Positions 1 to 9,100 of a stretch of DNA of 47,739 bases are shown here, piece by piece; positions within the stretch are counted from its first letter, which is position 1, and every line of letters begins with the position of its first letter. The position numbers and the translations under genes are program-made. The DNA is from an uncultured Prevotella sp. (GTDB lineage Bacteria; Bacteroidota; Bacteroidia; Bacteroidales; Bacteroidaceae). Location: NCBI GenBank assembly GCA_938028745.1, contig CALIZL010000012.1, positions 1 through 47,739 of the forward strand, given 5' to 3'. The notes below the pieces were generated by a model. That model searched no databases. It saw only the letters and a program-made list of their open reading frames with translations, and was not told the origin of the DNA.

Positions 1-36
1 ATGTTTAGACTTTCAAAGATTTATGCGTAGTCCCCA

Positions 37-198
37 CTAATCTTCCGCTGAGCCCATGGTTGCCTTACGACTTGTAATGGTGACGTTAGACAGGGTGTGT
101 TCTTTCATTATTGCAGCAGAATCGGCGGTTACTTGCTGTGCTGCAGCGGGCATAACAAACAGGAGTGAGATGCCCGATAAATATATCATCTTATTCAT
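37..198 (-). pseudogene. Truncated N-terminus resembling a TonB-dependent outer-membrane receptor
   Basis: An ATG at 196-198 on the minus strand opens a 53-codon frame. It encodes a signal peptide (hydrophobic LSGISLLFVMPAAA, likely cleavage after AAAQ), then an HTLSNVTITSRK segment that resembles the TonB-box/plug start of Bacteroidetes TonB-dependent receptors. The frame ends at TAG (37-39), and the other two minus-strand frames also close before base 1. Only a receptor start is therefore visible, not a working gene. It lies about 300 nt downstream of the small secreted protein at 497-904, on the same strand. A genuine short exported peptide is possible. The receptor reading rests on one short motif. 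Confidence 0.4.
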
Positions 199-496
199 TT
201 GGTTTGATTTTGTTGTTTATAAAGTTGATGATACCACAAACCACGGCTGCAAAACTGGTGGTACTTTGCGCCTACGCCTACCTTAGTGGCCTAATCAAAA
301 AAACGATTAAAGACAGGTAAAGGTTGCCCATAAGACTAGACGCTTGCGTGCACAAGCTAAACAACCCACAGCATAAAGCGAGGATTTGGTATCAAAAGCG
401 TTGATAATTTGGCACAATTATCCCTTCTTGCATGCCGCAAAAGGGCACAAAAGGCCTGCCATTACTTAAATTTCAAGCAATGGGGAAACAACGAAA

Positions 497-904
497 TCAA
501 ATTAAAAGTGTTGTAAGCAGCCGGAGATATTGCCGTTTTGTGCCATGCACAAGCGGGTGCGACATTCTCCAAGACGCCCTTGCACAAACGGGCAAAGGCA
601 ACAAGTTGTAGTGTGTTACAAGCTGCGGAAGCAACGAAAGCAACACGGGCTGCAGATGATGAAAACCAGTTGGTGCCATGTCTGTTGGCGACAAGGTTTT
701 GATTTGCAGCCTCATGCAATGGCTAGCATCGGCATCATTGCAATGGTTAGCATTGGCATCATTACAATGCCTTTTAGAAGACTGATGGGCAACAGACACA
801 TTACCAGTATGTTCGCACACCACGGTCATGATGCCCGAACCAATCCACACAATCATTAAAGAGAGTATGAAGGAGAGTATTATGTTTGCTGATTTCCTCA
901 TCAT
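497..904 (-). CDS. Small exported protein with Cys/His octapeptide repeats, function unknown
   Basis: This 135-residue protein starts at tandem ATGs (904 or 901). It has a signal peptide or membrane anchor at about residues 5-28, then a CEHTG motif. Two tandem octapeptides follow (HCNDANAN, HCNDADAS), closed by another HC, giving regularly spaced His-Cys pairs before an LSPTDM stretch. Short Bacteroidales exported proteins with a Cys-x-His-Thr-Gly motif and a later LSP segment are familiar to me, but I know no established function. The Cys/His pairs suggest metal or heme contact, which is inference. A promoter -10-like element lies 9 nt upstream of the first ATG, so the transcript should be almost leaderless. 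Overlapping frames in this stretch look like shadows. Confidence 0.6.
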   Translation of the reverse strand: MMRKSANIILSFILSLMIVWIGSGIMTVVCEHTGNVSVAHQSSKRHCNDANANHCNDADASHCMRLQIKTLSPTDMAPTGFHHLQPVLLSLLPQLVTHYNLLPLPVCARASWRMSHPLVHGTKRQYLRLLTTLLI

Positions 905-913
905 TAATCACTG

Positions 914-921
914 CAAAGTTA
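914..921 (-). promoter_or_regulatory. Bacteroidetes -7 promoter element for the 497-904 gene
   Basis: The minus strand reads TAACTTTG, an exact match to TAnnTTTG, 9 nt upstream of the first ATG at 904. A TTT lies about 22 nt further upstream as a weak -33 partner. The transcript would begin only a few bases before the start codon. Confidence 0.55.
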
Positions 922-1082
922 AGTATTTTTTCTCTAACAACCTAAACTTTGCTCACTTTTTCAATTCTTTTTCGGCCATTTTCCCCTGCGCATAGCCGTT
1001 AGTTGCAACATGTTGCGCACACATAGGCGCATTTTAGGCCATGCTGCAACGCCTTTTTAGGACATTGTTTTTTTGCTTTTGC

Positions 1083-1113
1083 TTGCTGATGTGGATTAAA
1101 TGGCGTAACTTTG
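1083..1113 (+). promoter_or_regulatory. Promoter of dnaE
   Basis: TTG at 1083-1085 is followed after 20 nt by TAACTTTG at 1106-1113, matching the Bacteroidetes -33/-7 consensus. The dnaE ATG lies 39 nt downstream of the -7 element. Confidence 0.65.
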
Positions 1114-1152
1114 AAGGTGATTTTTTAATTCGTCAGGAAACAAGAAAGACAA

Positions 1153-4100
1153 ATGGAAGACTTCGTTCACCTTCACGTACACACATATTATTCTATACTC
1201 GACGGCCAATCGAGCATACAACGCCTTGTGGATAAGGCCATAGCCAACGGCATGGGCGGTATGGCACTGACCGATCATGGCAACATGTTCGGCACGAAAG
1301 AGTTTTTTAACTACTGCAAAAAGGTTAACGGCAAGCGCAAAGAAGAAGGCTTGCCCGAATTTAAACCTATCATCGGCTGTGAGATGTATGTGGCGCGACA
1401 CCGAAAAACAGACAGGGTGAAGGAGAATGGAGATATGAGCGGCTACCACCTGATTGTGCTGGCGAAGAACTATACAGGATATAAGAACCTGATAAAGCTG
1501 GTTTCGAGAGCGTGGGTAGACGGATATTACATGCGCCCCAGAACCGACCGCGAAGACTTGGAGACCTATCACGAGGGGCTGATTGTTTGTTCGGCGTGCA
1601 TCGCCGGCGAAGTTCCGCGCAAAATTTTGAGGAACGACATCGAGGGCGCACGCGAGGCTGCGCAATGGTATCACCGCGTTTTTGGCGATGACTATTACTT
1701 GGAGTTGCAACGCCACGAGGTGAAAGACCCGCATATACGGGCCAACAGGGAGGCGTTTCCGCTGCAACAACGTGCCAATAAGGTGATGTTGGAAATGGCG
1801 GAAGAGATGGGCATCAAGGTGGTATGCACGAACGATGCCCACTTTGTGGACCAAGAAAACGCCGAGGCACACGACCACTTGCTGTGTTTGTCGACTGGTA
1901 AGGACCTAGACGACCCCACACGCATGCTATACTCTAAGCAAGAGTGGTTTAAAACGCGCGAAGAAATGAACGAGGTGTTTGGCGATTTGCCCCAAGCCAT
2001 GCGTAACACGGTGGAGATATTAAATAAGGTGGAAACCTACTCGATAGACCATTCGCCCATTATGCCCTTCTTTCCCATACCCGAAGATTTCGGAACGGAG
2101 GAACAATGGCGGCAACGTATATCGGAAAAAGAACTGTACGACGAGTTTACATCCGACGAAAATGGACAGAACCAGCTGCCACCCGAAGAGGGAGAGGAGA
2201 AAATTAAGAAACTGGGTGGATACGAAAAGCTGTATCGAATAAAGTTCGAGGCCGACTATCTGGCCAAACTGGCATACGATGGGGCTAAGAAACTGTATGG
2301 CGAGCCGCTTACAGAGGAAGTGCGCGAACGTGTGAACTTTGAACTGCACATTATGAAAACAATGGGCTTTCCAGGCTACTTCCTTATCGTGCAAGACTTT
2401 ATCAACACGGCGCAGGACGAACTGGACGTGATGGTTGGGCCTGGACGTGGGTCGGCGGCAGGCTCTGTTGTGGCTTATTGTTTGGGCATAACGAAGATAG
2501 ACCCCATCAAGTACGACTTGCTTTTCGAACGTTTCCTTAACCCCGACCGTATCTCGTTGCCCGATATTGATACCGACTTCGACGATGACGGACGCGGGCG
2601 CGTGCTGGAATGGGTGGAAGATAAGTACGGACATGACAAGGTGGCGCACATCATTACCTACGGAACGATGGCCACGAAAAACTCTATTAAGGACGTTGGA
2701 CGTGTGGAAAAGGTGCCGCTGAAGATTGTGAACGACTTGTGCAAGCTTATTCCCGACAAGCTGCCCGATGGCTTGAAGATGAGCGTGGCCAATGCTATTA
2801 AGGCCATTCCAGAGCTGCGCGAGGCGGAGGCATCGGCAGATGAGGGGTTGCGCAACACCATGATGTATGCCAAGATGTTGGAAGGAACGGTGCGCGGAAC
2901 GGGTATTCACGCCTGTGGAACCATTATCTGCCGCGATGCGATAAGCGATTGGGTGCCCGTTTCTACTGCCGAAGATAAGGCCGACCCTGGACATAAGTTG
3001 CTTTGTACGCAGTATGACGGGCACGTTATCGAAGAAACGGGGCTTATCAAGATGGACTTCTTGGGACTGAAGACACTTTCCATACTGAAAGAGGCCGTGG
3101 AAAACGTGCGCATATCTACGGGAAAGACCATCGACTTGGAGAAAATACCCATCGACGATGCCAAAACCTACCAGCTTTATTGCGAGGGAAGAACCATCGG
3201 GACGTTCCAATTTGAGTCGGCTGGCATGCAGAAATACTTGCGCGAGCTGCAACCCTCGGTGTTTGAAGACCTCATTGCCATGAATGCGCTTTATCGGCCG
3301 GGGCCAATGGACTACATTCCCGACTTCATTGCGCGTAAACGCGACCCATCGAAGGTGAAGTACGACATCCCTTGCATGGAGAAGTATCTTAAAGATACGT
3401 ACGGCATTACGGTGTATCAGGAGCAGGTGATGTTGTTGTCTAGGCAACTGGCCAACTTTACTCGCGGACAGAGCGACACGCTGAGAAAGGCAATGGGTAA
3501 GAAACTTATTGCGCAGATGGATAAGTTGGAAACGCTGTTCTACGAGGGCGGAATGAAAAACGGACACCCAAAGGAAGTGCTCAACAAGATTTGGGAAGAC
3601 TGGAAAAAGTTTGCTTCGTACGCCTTTAACAAGAGTCATGCCACGTGTTACTCGTGGGTGGCTTTCCAAACGGCGTACTTTAAGGCGCATTATCCAGCCG
3701 AATATATGGCTGCCGTGATGAGTAGAAACCTTGCCAACATATCGGAAATAACCAAGTTTATGGACGAATGTAGGGTGATGGGCATTAAGACGTTGGGGCC
3801 AGACGTGAACGAGTCGCGCTTGAAATTCAGTGTGAACAAGCATGGCGAGATACGTTTTGGGCTTGCCGCCATCAAGGGAATGGGCGACGCGGCGGCCCAG
3901 ACCATCATTCAAGAACGCGAAAAGAATGGGCCTTACACTTCGGTGTTCGACATGGTGCAACGCGTGAACCTGAGTTCGGTGAACAAGAAAGCCATTGAAA
4001 GCTTGGCACTAAGCGGCGGTTTTGACAGCTTGGGCATTGCGCGCGAAAGCTATTTCGGGACAGATAGCAAGGGGGCTACCTTTATAGATAACCTTACTCG

Positions 4101-4860
4101 CTACGGACAGCTGTTTCAAATGGAGCAACAGCAGATGCAAAATTCGCTGTTCGGTGCCAGCAATGCTGTGGAAGTGAGTACTCCGCCCGTGCCACAAGCG
4201 GAGCGATGGAGTAGCATTGAACGCCTGAACAAGGAGCGCGACTTGGTGGGGATTTACCTTTCGGCGCATCCGCTAGACGATTATAAGATTGTGTTGCAGT
4301 CTATGTGCAATACGGGATGCAACGAACTGGAAGACAGAATGGCATTGGTGCAGAAGGCCGAGGTTACGTTGGCGGGCATGGTAACCAATACGCGTTCGGC
4401 CGTTACCAAGACAGGAAAACCTTGCGGCTTTGTAACCATCGAAGATTATTCGGGTTCGGGCGAGCTGGCTTTCTTCGGCGAAGAGTGGGGAAGATGGAAT
4501 GGCATGTTTGAAGTGGGCAGAACGCTTTTTGTGAAGTGCCGATTTACGCAGAAATATCCCACAAGCGCGTTTGTAGACTTGCAGGTGGCGAACATCGAAT
4601 ACTTGCAAACTACGTTTGACAAACGGGTTGAACGGTTTACGATTCAGGTGGACAGCGCGCACGTCGACCAAACGGTTGTGAACGATATTGTAACAATGGT
4701 GAGCGACAGTCCTGGTCAGACGCAGCTTTATTTTGAAGTCTACGACAGCGAAAGTAACAATACGCTGCTGTTAAAGGCAAGCATTCCGCCGATAAGGGTG
4801 GGGCGAACGTTGGTTAATTACGTGGAGAGCGACCCACACATGAACTATAAGGTGAACTGA
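1153..4860 (+). CDS. dnaE: DNA polymerase III subunit alpha
   Basis: This is the replicative DNA polymerase catalytic subunit, 1,235 residues, a usual length for Bacteroidetes DnaE. The N-terminal PHP domain begins with HVHTYYSILDG and ALTDHGNMFG (residues 5-45). The polymerase core carries PGRGSAAGS near residue 430. PDIDTDF at 470-476 gives the paired catalytic aspartates D471 and D473, and KMDFLGL supplies the third, D635. Helix-hairpin-helix (RFGLAAIKGMG) and OB-fold regions follow toward the C-terminus. The ATG is the first in frame after a clear promoter. A long antisense open frame (2020-3960) is a shadow of this gene. The gene appears intact and monocistronic. Confidence 0.97.
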   Translation: MEDFVHLHVHTYYSILDGQSSIQRLVDKAIANGMGGMALTDHGNMFGTKEFFNYCKKVNGKRKEEGLPEFKPIIGCEMYVARHRKTDRVKENGDMSGYHLIVLAKNYTGYKNLIKLVSRAWVDGYYMRPRTDREDLETYHEGLIVCSACIAGEVPRKILRNDIEGAREAAQWYHRVFGDDYYLELQRHEVKDPHIRANREAFPLQQRANKVMLEMAEEMGIKVVCTNDAHFVDQENAEAHDHLLCLSTGKDLDDPTRMLYSKQEWFKTREEMNEVFGDLPQAMRNTVEILNKVETYSIDHSPIMPFFPIPEDFGTEEQWRQRISEKELYDEFTSDENGQNQLPPEEGEEKIKKLGGYEKLYRIKFEADYLAKLAYDGAKKLYGEPLTEEVRERVNFELHIMKTMGFPGYFLIVQDFINTAQDELDVMVGPGRGSAAGSVVAYCLGITKIDPIKYDLLFERFLNPDRISLPDIDTDFDDDGRGRVLEWVEDKYGHDKVAHIITYGTMATKNSIKDVGRVEKVPLKIVNDLCKLIPDKLPDGLKMSVANAIKAIPELREAEASADEGLRNTMMYAKMLEGTVRGTGIHACGTIICRDAISDWVPVSTAEDKADPGHKLLCTQYDGHVIEETGLIKMDFLGLKTLSILKEAVENVRISTGKTIDLEKIPIDDAKTYQLYCEGRTIGTFQFESAGMQKYLRELQPSVFEDLIAMNALYRPGPMDYIPDFIARKRDPSKVKYDIPCMEKYLKDTYGITVYQEQVMLLSRQLANFTRGQSDTLRKAMGKKLIAQMDKLETLFYEGGMKNGHPKEVLNKIWEDWKKFASYAFNKSHATCYSWVAFQTAYFKAHYPAEYMAAVMSRNLANISEITKFMDECRVMGIKTLGPDVNESRLKFSVNKHGEIRFGLAAIKGMGDAAAQTIIQEREKNGPYTSVFDMVQRVNLSSVNKKAIESLALSGGFDSLGIARESYFGTDSKGATFIDNLTRYGQLFQMEQQQMQNSLFGASNAVEVSTPPVPQAERWSSIERLNKERDLVGIYLSAHPLDDYKIVLQSMCNTGCNELEDRMALVQKAEVTLAGMVTNTRSAVTKTGKPCGFVTIEDYSGSGELAFFGEEWGRWNGMFEVGRTLFVKCRFTQKYPTSAFVDLQVANIEYLQTTFDKRVERFTIQVDSAHVDQTVVNDIVTMVSDSPGQTQLYFEVYDSESNNTLLLKASIPPIRVGRTLVNYVESDPHMNYKVN

Positions 4861-5105
4861 TTTGGCAGATGTAGTGACAAATTTACACGTCGCTGACAGC
4901 CTTTCTGCCGAGAGGGGATGGGCGTTGCCATTTTTGTTACCATATATATAAGGTGTAAGACGTGGGCACTTGCTGCCTTAAAGGCGTGTTGAAAGAAAAC
5001 AGAATGCCTGCGGTGCGTATTTTGTGGCACGGTGTTTGCATTGAGCTAATTGGACAAAACAAACCCAATAGAGATTAATAACAAATAAAAAAGGAATACA
5101 TCATT

Positions 5106-5420
5106 ATGGAAGTAAAAATCACATCAGAAAACTTTGAGAGTTATAAGAATGGCGAATTGCCATTGGTTGTTGACATTTGGGCTACATGGTGCGGCCCCTG
5201 CAAGATGGTTGGCCCCATCATCTCTGAGTTGGCAAACGACTACGACGGCAAGATTGTTGTAGGAAAGTGCGACGTAGAAGAGAATAACGAGGTTGCCGCA
5301 GAGTTCGGCGTACGTAGCGTTCCCACTATCCTGTTCTTCAAGGGCGGGCAGTTGGTAGACAAGTTCGTTGGTGCAACCAATAAGGAAACGCTGGACGCGA
5401 AATTCCAAGCCCTGCTGTAA
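5106..5420 (+). CDS. trxA: Thioredoxin
   Basis: This 104-residue cytoplasmic thiol-disulfide reductant has the classic WCGPC active site (C29 and C32). It also shows the cis-proline segment RSVPTILFF and the C-terminal KFVGATNKETL, all typical of a full-length thioredoxin with no signal peptide. It follows dnaE by 245 nt, in which I see no convincing promoter (only an imperfect TATTTTG near 5019). A strong intrinsic terminator begins 30 nt after the stop codon. Function in ribonucleotide reductase and general thiol reduction is known for the family. Confidence 0.96.
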   Translation: MEVKITSENFESYKNGELPLVVDIWATWCGPCKMVGPIISELANDYDGKIVVGKCDVEENNEVAAEFGVRSVPTILFFKGGQLVDKFVGATNKETLDAKFQALL

Positions 5421-5450
5421 CTCTACCTTTAATGGTGAGAAACGAAAATG

Positions 5451-5483
5451 AAGTGCAAGACACCTGATGCGTGTCTTGCACTT
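5451..5483 (+). terminator. Intrinsic terminator after trxA
   Basis: A perfect 13-bp inverted repeat (AAGTGCAAGACAC at 5451-5463 with GTGTCTTGCACTT at 5471-5483) has a 7-nt loop and runs into a T stretch. Confidence 0.9.
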
Positions 5484-5790
5484 TTTGTATGCTTGGCATG
5501 GGCATTGTGTAACGGGCGTAGAGCTCAATTCAGTACTAATATAGGGAGTAACATAGCCAAATTCGTTGAAAAGTACTGCGAAACTGATCTAAAAAAGGAA
5601 GAATAATGTAAAGTTGTTTTATCTATAAATGCCGTTTATGTTAGTTTTGTCTTTTTGACACATTGCCTATGCGGACTAAGTTTTCTATGGCTTTCGTATC
5701 TGTGTGTACAATATGTTGTTGCGCGGAAGTTAAGAAAATATAACACCACATTAATATGCGTAAAATTGAGAATATTTCGAGAAGGAATCA
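5484..5790. other. AT-rich spacer without a recognisable gene
   Basis: I see no coding frame with plausible composition and no RNA gene between the trxA terminator and the promoter of the first cassette. Confidence 0.5.
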
Positions 5791-5820
5791 TTGCTGTTTG
5801 TAAAATATTGACTAACTTTG
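5791..5820 (+). promoter_or_regulatory. Promoter of cassette 1
   Basis: TTG at 5791-5793 is followed by a 19-nt spacer and TAACTTTG at 5813-5820. The same 19-nt architecture recurs before cassette 2. Confidence 0.7.
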
Positions 5821-5825
5821 TAGCA

Positions 5826-6126
5826 TAAAATGGGGTGCGAATTGATTTTAAGTGCGCCATTTTATCATGTGAAGAAATCGCCAGCCGTGCAAAACACGAG
5901 AGAATGGAGAGCGATTGCCTTGTGAAACACGGCCGCAATGCCGGTGGAAGATAGAGAAGAGTTTTTAGAGAGCGATGAGAGTTAGGCCCATGAAAAGCAA
6001 CGACACATCGAAAAAAGGACTCGAACTCGGTTTTTAAGAAAACAGATATAACTCGTAATAGGCGAAAGCCACAATTAAAGTTCGGGGAAGTATCATGATG
6101 ACATAAATTAAATAAAGGTATCTAGT
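5826..6126 (+). promoter_or_regulatory. Long conserved 5' leader of cassette 1 with predicted hairpin
   Basis: About 300 nt lie between the promoter and the ATG at 6127. Stretches around 5886-5940 and 5988-6120 match the leader of cassette 2. The best-conserved part can fold: CTCGAACT at 6020-6027 pairs with AGTTCGGG at 6079-6086 (8 pairs, one G-U). It encloses GGCGAAAGCC at 6061-6070, a GAAA tetraloop hairpin. A short frame from 5990 (15 codons, ending 6037) starts like the 37-codon frame of leader 2 but terminates early. This favours conservation of RNA rather than of a leader peptide. Function is unknown; regulation of translation or mRNA stability is inference. Confidence 0.55.
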
Positions 6127-9100
6127 ATGAAAATGTATGATGTTCTACGGGGGCGTTTTAGCTATCCGTTATTGCTAATCATAGCCTTATTTTTGGCTTG
6201 GCGAGGTGCGCCACTATCGGCGCAGAACGCAACGATCAGCCCAGAAATGGGAAATCTGGTGGCTGCTTATACTTGGGGAGTTAGCGAAGTGGGCTTCGAA
6301 CGCGGACTTTCTGCACTTTGGCAACACAAGCAACTGCCAATAACCTATTCCACATCCGACGCGCCAACGCTGTCGAAAGATGGCGTGATGGGAAACCACA
6401 CCTGTAACTTTCATTATTATGCCAAGAAAGATGGGCATGGAACGCCTGGACCGCGTAAACTAATCCACTTTGCAGGCAAGCACCCAACTTACACTTGCTT
6501 GGCCTTGCCCCACGGCTACACGATACAAGGGTATAGAATTGTTATCAAAAACAACTTAAAGACACCCGAAGACAATCCGCTATTCGACATTCTGGGAGGC
6601 AAAGTGCCTTTCGGGCGACTTAAGGATTGGACGTTCGGCGAAGTGGAGAAATCGAATGTCGTTCTTTCTGGAGCACCAGTTAATCCCACTTTCAAACCCG
6701 GATATAGCGTAACCCTATCTGCAAGCAACGTGAGCAACACCAACACGTTTACCATCGAAAGGCACGGCACAGACCTGGGACACATCCTTTATTTCTGCTT
6801 CGCTGGCAACACGGGGAATGGACGTACAGCAGCATTTACCTACGAGAGCATCGAACTTTGGTTTACGGCCAACACCAACTTTGAATACAAATTGCAACCG
6901 GCGATGGAATATACCAAGGTGGTTAGCCTCTCGGCCAACGACATGCCGTTGGGAAAGATGGACTTGGGAGAACTGAAAAGCCGAACGAAGAACGGCCGTA
7001 CGTACTTCTGTTACGACCAAGACGAAAGCCGAGAAGTGATGGCAACAGTGAACCTCTTTGAAGAAGGGGCGCACAATGCCGGCACTTGGAGCGCGAACCA
7101 CGGACAAAAGAAGATACGCGTGGTGGAAAGTAACAACGAACCATGGTATATCTTGAAGGACGGAACCTACTATGTGGAGGCGCCTAACTCCGCTATGGTG
7201 AGGTCTAAGGATGGAGAAACGAAAATGTCTGTGGGATATAGGATAGTGGGGGCGAAGGTTCATTACCGAAAAGGACAGTACAAGGATGCCGGCTTTACGC
7301 TTCGCGCTAGTTATGGAGGTCATTCTGATTACTTCTTGGATGGTCGTTGCGAATGGACGAAAACTCCCGTTACGTGGCATACCAATGCCGCGGGAGAGCT
7401 TTACACCATCGTCGATGGGGTGATTAAGTATATGTGGTTCGACAGGCCCGACCCTTCAAAGAAAGAATTCGACGTGAAGATTTCTGAAACGAACAAGCAC
7501 GCACGCGTTAGGTGGGCAGGCAACAGACCTTACATTCATTACCCGGGTCTGGGTTACGAGAACCTCTACTTGCGCTTGCACATCGGCGACAAGAAAGCCG
7601 TGATGCACGAAGATGCGTTCCAATCCACCGACCCTTATGCTGTCAGGGGTGACGTTGTGTTGGGCGTAGGACAGAGCACCAACTTCCGCATAACAACTTA
7701 TGGACCATCGGGAGAAGCCTCCGACCCTCAGACAAGGATGGTGACCGTAGCAGGTGGTACGCAGGAAGGGGCATTCTTTGTGGGCAATAAGTTTAACAAC
7801 GACGCCATCAAGTTTAAGATAGAACCTTACGGAGGCGGCTCAACGGACGCTATGGTTAACATATCGCTGATAATGGAACCCCTCAACCCCTACATTAAGT
7901 CGGTAGACGTGGTGTGCCACGGCGCACACAACGTAGAGCAAGTGCGCACGTTCGAGGCGACTGACTTCAACCTTGGAGGCGAGAAGTTCACGTTTAAAGT
8001 GCCAAAGGGACTCTTCACCGGCGCAAAGTTTCAGTTCTCGTTCAGAAACTTAAAGTCAGACTTTGCCGACGACACCTACGGAAACTGTCCAGGCACGCAT
8101 AACTCGCGTTACAGCTTCGTGCAGTCCGATTATTATAAAGCAGTGAACGAAGATATCTATGCACACAAGGACATCGTGGCTAACTACGACTATAAGAAGA
8201 AAGTGAATGTGGAGTTGGCGGGTAACATCGCGTTCCCGTTTAACAACTCAGCCGACCTTATCAACACCACTTCGTCGGGTGTGAAGAACTACTTTTCTGA
8301 ACGGCCATTTAGCGTTGCCGCCTATCAAGCCATGACGGGTAAGGTGGAAACGGATATCAATGGGCATAAGAGCATAAAGAATGAGAGTGGTAAGTTTGTG
8401 AAAGAGAATGCACAGCTGCAAGACAAGGAAACAAAGACCATGTACCTATACACCACCGACGAAACGCGCTACAACATTGCACCTACTACCAAGGAACAAC
8501 ATAGGGCTTTTGCTTACTACCATACGGTGATAAAGCTCGAAATTGGTAACTACGAGGCTAAGGTGAAGTGGAAGTCGATTTATAATAAGCCCATGTATTA
8601 CAAGAATAATGCCGAAAATCATTATCAGTCTACGAGGATGGTGGGCGCAGAAATACAAACGACTGAGTCGGGAATGGAGGGCAACAAGCATCAGCTCGGT
8701 GCGACCAGCGAGTTCGGCTACCTAACACTCAAACAGATAATCGACGTGTTGAAGGAGTCGATAGCTAAGGGAACGGATTATGATGTTCCTAAGAGCCTCA
8801 GTGAAGTGCTTTATGTAGACAACTCTAAGCTGTTTGACGTGATACCCGAAACGCACGACCAAAAGTTGAAACCGATGCTGGAAGGACTGCGTGGAGAACT
8901 GGCTAAGAATGCGTTGATATTCTTGCCTTATAGAGCAGAAAGCTTGGCAAGTGTCGACAATGTGGCCATACAACGTACAGATGGTAAGGGCTTTGATGGG
9001 CATTCAAATATCATCCTAACCGATAAGCACCCATTCTTCACGCCATATAACGTACAACTGAAACCCGAAGCCTACGCCACTTACACGCGGGATGTAACAG

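Noticed and set aside
2020..3960. 646-codon minus-strand open frame
   Set aside because: It lies entirely antisense to dnaE, has no recognisable domain, and its openness follows from dnaE codon usage.
5990..6037. Attenuator-type leader peptide in cassette 1
   Set aside because: The 15-codon frame is not enriched in any one amino acid and differs from the cassette 2 frame after a few residues.
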